DNA of 64,000 bases from Acetobacter conturbans. Lineage in GTDB: Bacteria; Pseudomonadota; Alphaproteobacteria; Acetobacterales; Acetobacteraceae. Shown here one piece after another: positions 61,878 to 64,000 of the stretch (positions within the stretch are counted from its first letter, which is position 1; each line of letters starts with the position of its first letter). Under the pieces are notes generated by a model. That model was not told the origin of the DNA. It saw only the letters and a program-made list of their open reading frames with translations, and did no database searches. The DNA is taken from contig NZ_WOSY01000001.1 in assembly GCF_011516755.1 (NCBI RefSeq), positions 124,001 to 188,000 on the forward strand, in the 5' to 3' direction. The position numbers and the translations under genes were made by a program.

Positions 61878-64000
61878 TTAGCAGTTCTCTAACCGTCGCA
61901 GACGTGGCCCGGATCGCCAGAGTTCCAGTCGTGGCGCGCTCAGGAGACCGCTTTTCTCGCGTCGTTCTCCTTCCACGACAGGATGATCCTTGTAGAATCG
62001 TCCTGCTGCAGTGCCTCGCCAGACCAATTCCAGCAAGCCTGCGGGGAGTGTCACCCCCGCGGGTAATGCGAAGGCGGTCTGATCGGTCAGGCTGATCCCG
62101 CATGGAAGATCATTGAGGTGACAGGCCAGAGCTCCTCTGACGTCCGGGATCACCAGATACCAGCGATAATGGAGGTCCGATGGTCTGTCGCATGCACCGG
62201 TTTCGCCGGGTTGCGGGAGGATGGAACAGGTCGTTTTGGTCCGGTCTATTGTTCCCAGATCGAGTCTGTATGTCCCCTGCCCTTCGGTTCCCATGCCCTG
62301 CTCTTCCAGCGACATCCCGGTCTGGACAGGCTGCCAGCCATTGCGCGGATCTTCCGTGAATTGCCAGCCTTCCGAAAGGCTCACCGTGGGCGCATTCGGG
62401 AAGGGCATCCATTCCTGCACGCCGTCCAGTTTCCCTGTTGCGGGATCGTTGTCGGCCGGTGCGCTTTCTTGCCATTCAAGACAAAGCATTTCATGCGGGC
62501 GCATTCGGATGGCGGCGGTCTCTCCGGCGGCCAGTGTTCCCCATGAGCGTCCTGTCCAGTTGAGGGGGCCATCCTCCCTGCCAGCCTCTGCGGGGACGGG
62601 TTCCCATGCTTTCAGGTGCCGGGGATTTTCAGAGACTCCAAGCACAAGGTCACGCCACCGGCCGGTTTCATTCTGAACAGCCAGCCGGGCGCGTGCGCCC
62701 CCATCGGCAGTGTCGGACAGGCGATGCCAGGTGATGCGACCGCCGAGGGGAGGCTTCTGCTTTGCATGAACCGCGATGTTTTCGGGCTGGTCTGGCGGCG
62801 AGAGGCACGCGACGTTTCGAAGCGTCGCGGCAAGACGCCATGCCTCCGCGCCGATGGTCTCTTCGGACACACCCCGCAGCATGTTTTCCAGTGCCGTTCT
62901 ATTGGTGGAGAACTCGATGTTGTCCGGGGTTTCCTGTCCGCAAAGTGGCACTAATGGCCGCTCTTTTATGGTGCTGGTCAGAATTTCGCACCCCCTCCGG
63001 GCACCGAAGGCCGACAAAGTGGTGAAGCTTGCCGCATGTTCAAGCCACCCTGCACCCGGCAGGATGACGGTCGTAATCCCGGCCTCGATCTGACCTTGCT
63101 GCAACTGGCTTTCGTCGATGATGACAAAAGGACAGCCTGCTTCATCCAGAGCCTGCGCCCATGCTCCGAATATACGCGCCGAGGCGGCATCGACCGGACC
63201 TGCCCACAGATCGGCCAGCGGATACAGGAGTGCGACAGTACGGACCGGGACGCCATCTTCCAAAAACTTTGAAACCTGCAAAAGCTCGTTTGAAAGAAGG
63301 GCCATATGCTCCCACCATGGCTGTAGATTGAAGCCGGGTGGAAAATCCTGACGGGGGTCGAACATTCCTGCTGGTGTTCTGTTCACGACGCCGGGGAGGT
63401 AGAGCGCGTGCAGCAATATACGCCGCGCGCCGCACAGGAGATGTCGCAGGGACTGTGTACGGAGGCGTGCGGGCGTGAGATCCCACTGCCCCAGCAGAGA
63501 CGCCCGCCCTGCTTCGCGTCCGGTAGAGTATTGTTCGACCGTGCAGCGTGAGCGTCCGTTCGCCCGTGCGACTGAGTCGCCGAGGATCACTGAGAGCTGA
63601 GGCACATAGTCTGCGGCATCGACCGTGGTTGACTTACGGTAACGGTCCACGCCGAAGTGATCTGTTCCCGGCATCACGCGCGGGTCCATTCCTCCGAGCC
63701 CTTTGCGGGGTGACCATGCTCCGACATGCGGCAGCAGTTCGTGTCCGCTCAGCCCCACTCCATGTTCCCGGCACCACCGTGACAGCGTTCCGAAAAATGC
63801 TTCATGCATGCGCGATGAGTAGAGTCTGAAAAACTCAAGACGCAGACGCGAGGAGTCTTCGTCTTCTTCCTCCGCAAGAGCGGCAAGATGGCGCAGGCTC
63901 AGCCCGCGCGTCAATAAACTCTCGTCCCAGAGAATGCTGTTGCCGACAAAACCGCATCGCTCGGTCCAGTCCTGAAAACCGGCATAGGGGTGATCGAAGA
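61878..64000 (-). CDS. Glycosyl hydrolase, GH106 (alpha-L-rhamnosidase)-like (partial)
   Basis: About 707 codons are visible; the frame is open at the right edge, so the N-terminus is missing. The visible part begins in the catalytic domain (DHPYAGFQDWTERCGFVGNS, then LRLEFFRLYSSRMHEAFFG and HELLPHVGAWSP). It continues through a middle domain with ALLYPLADLWAGPVDAA and ends in a beta-sandwich with W/Y-rich strands (YRWYLVIPDVRGAL). The layout resembles large GH106 or related GH42-like enzymes that release rhamnose or other sugars from plant or surface glycans. No signal can be seen because the start is outside the window. Family identity is moderate. Confidence 0.65.
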   Translation of the reverse strand, partial: FDHPYAGFQDWTERCGFVGNSILWDESLLTRGLSLRHLAALAEEEDEDSSRLRLEFFRLYSSRMHEAFFGTLSRWCREHGVGLSGHELLPHVGAWSPRKGLGGMDPRVMPGTDHFGVDRYRKSTTVDAADYVPQLSVILGDSVARANGRSRCTVEQYSTGREAGRASLLGQWDLTPARLRTQSLRHLLCGARRILLHALYLPGVVNRTPAGMFDPRQDFPPGFNLQPWWEHMALLSNELLQVSKFLEDGVPVRTVALLYPLADLWAGPVDAASARIFGAWAQALDEAGCPFVIIDESQLQQGQIEAGITTVILPGAGWLEHAASFTTLSAFGARRGCEILTSTIKERPLVPLCGQETPDNIEFSTNRTALENMLRGVSEETIGAEAWRLAATLRNVACLSPPDQPENIAVHAKQKPPLGGRITWHRLSDTADGGARARLAVQNETGRWRDLVLGVSENPRHLKAWEPVPAEAGREDGPLNWTGRSWGTLAAGETAAIRMRPHEMLCLEWQESAPADNDPATGKLDGVQEWMPFPNAPTVSLSEGWQFTEDPRNGWQPVQTGMSLEEQGMGTEGQGTYRLDLGTIDRTKTTCSILPQPGETGACDRPSDLHYRWYLVIPDVRGALACHLNDLPCGISLTDQTAFALPAGVTLPAGLLELVWRGTAAGRFYKDHPVVEGERREKSGLLSAPRLELWRSGPRLRRLENC

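Noticed and set aside
61878-63914. Complete gene starting at the TTG at 63914
   Set aside because: The same frame stays open to the window edge and continues conserved sequence (DHPYAGFQDW), so that codon is internal.

Overview
The window is GC-rich alphaproteobacterial chromosome, most consistent with an acetic acid bacterium (Acetobacteraceae). The genus cannot be fixed from sequence alone. Supporting signs are the small Psd/PssA pair beside a PlsC acyltransferase, the MJ0042 zinc-ribbon protein divergent from ftsEX, DUF2125-like anchored proteins, an oxalate decarboxylase coupled to a DUF1275 membrane protein, frequent GTG/TTG starts and many 1-8 bp gene overlaps. There is no phage, insertion sequence, CRISPR array, rRNA or convincing tRNA.

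Layout. 1-5.5 kb: a cobalamin-riboswitch operon on the minus strand (TonB receptor, CbtB, CbtA, PepSY protein running off the left edge), with a degenerate histidine-phosphatase-like gene behind it. 5.7-10.5 kb: LtrA-like membrane protein, an SDR/LysR divergent pair, an FkbM methyltransferase and a GST. 10.7-12.9 kb: a Gly/Ser/Thr-rich protein built from Cys-Trp-Trp-Trp cassettes. 13.5-16.8 kb: globin-coupled diguanylate cyclase, then panB-panC. 16.8-21.2 kb: a Rieske oxygenase with a 2OG-Fe(II) oxygenase, a decayed alpha/beta hydrolase, and a Tat-exported metallophosphoesterase. 21.4-24.9 kb: a GT2 glycosyltransferase convergent with a methyltransferase/PIG-L deacetylase/acyl-CoA dehydrogenase operon. 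25-32.3 kb: transporter, NAD-binding protein, DUF2125-like protein, rplM-rpsI, a flavoprotein and two small envelope proteins. 32.7-39 kb: zinc-ribbon protein, ftsEX, YdcF-like protein, oxalate decarboxylase and DUF1275. 39.2-47.9 kb: UbiC-like protein, methyltransferase, gloB, an unknown membrane protein, a DUF2125 protein, phospholipid synthesis genes around a DnaA-box-rich gap, and an EamA transporter. 48-51.7 kb: repeats, a TetR regulator and a flavin oxidoreductase. 52-59 kb: a six-gene Hyf-like membrane complex behind parC. The right edge holds a partial GH106-like glycosidase.

The most interesting element is the Hyf-like cluster (52.2-59.1 kb). Its genes run in the order hyfB-C-E-F-G-I, all open, but the large subunit has Ser where the NiFe-binding cysteines should be. 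It also lacks the C-terminal cysteine pair, and no ferredoxin subunit is present. The small subunit keeps its four probable cluster cysteines. This makes it an Ehr-type, non-hydrogenase relative of complex I. Second are the Cys/Trp cassette protein and the GT2/PIG-L/methyltransferase/acyl-CoA dehydrogenase cluster, both without a known product. All assignments come from reading the sequence; no database search was run.
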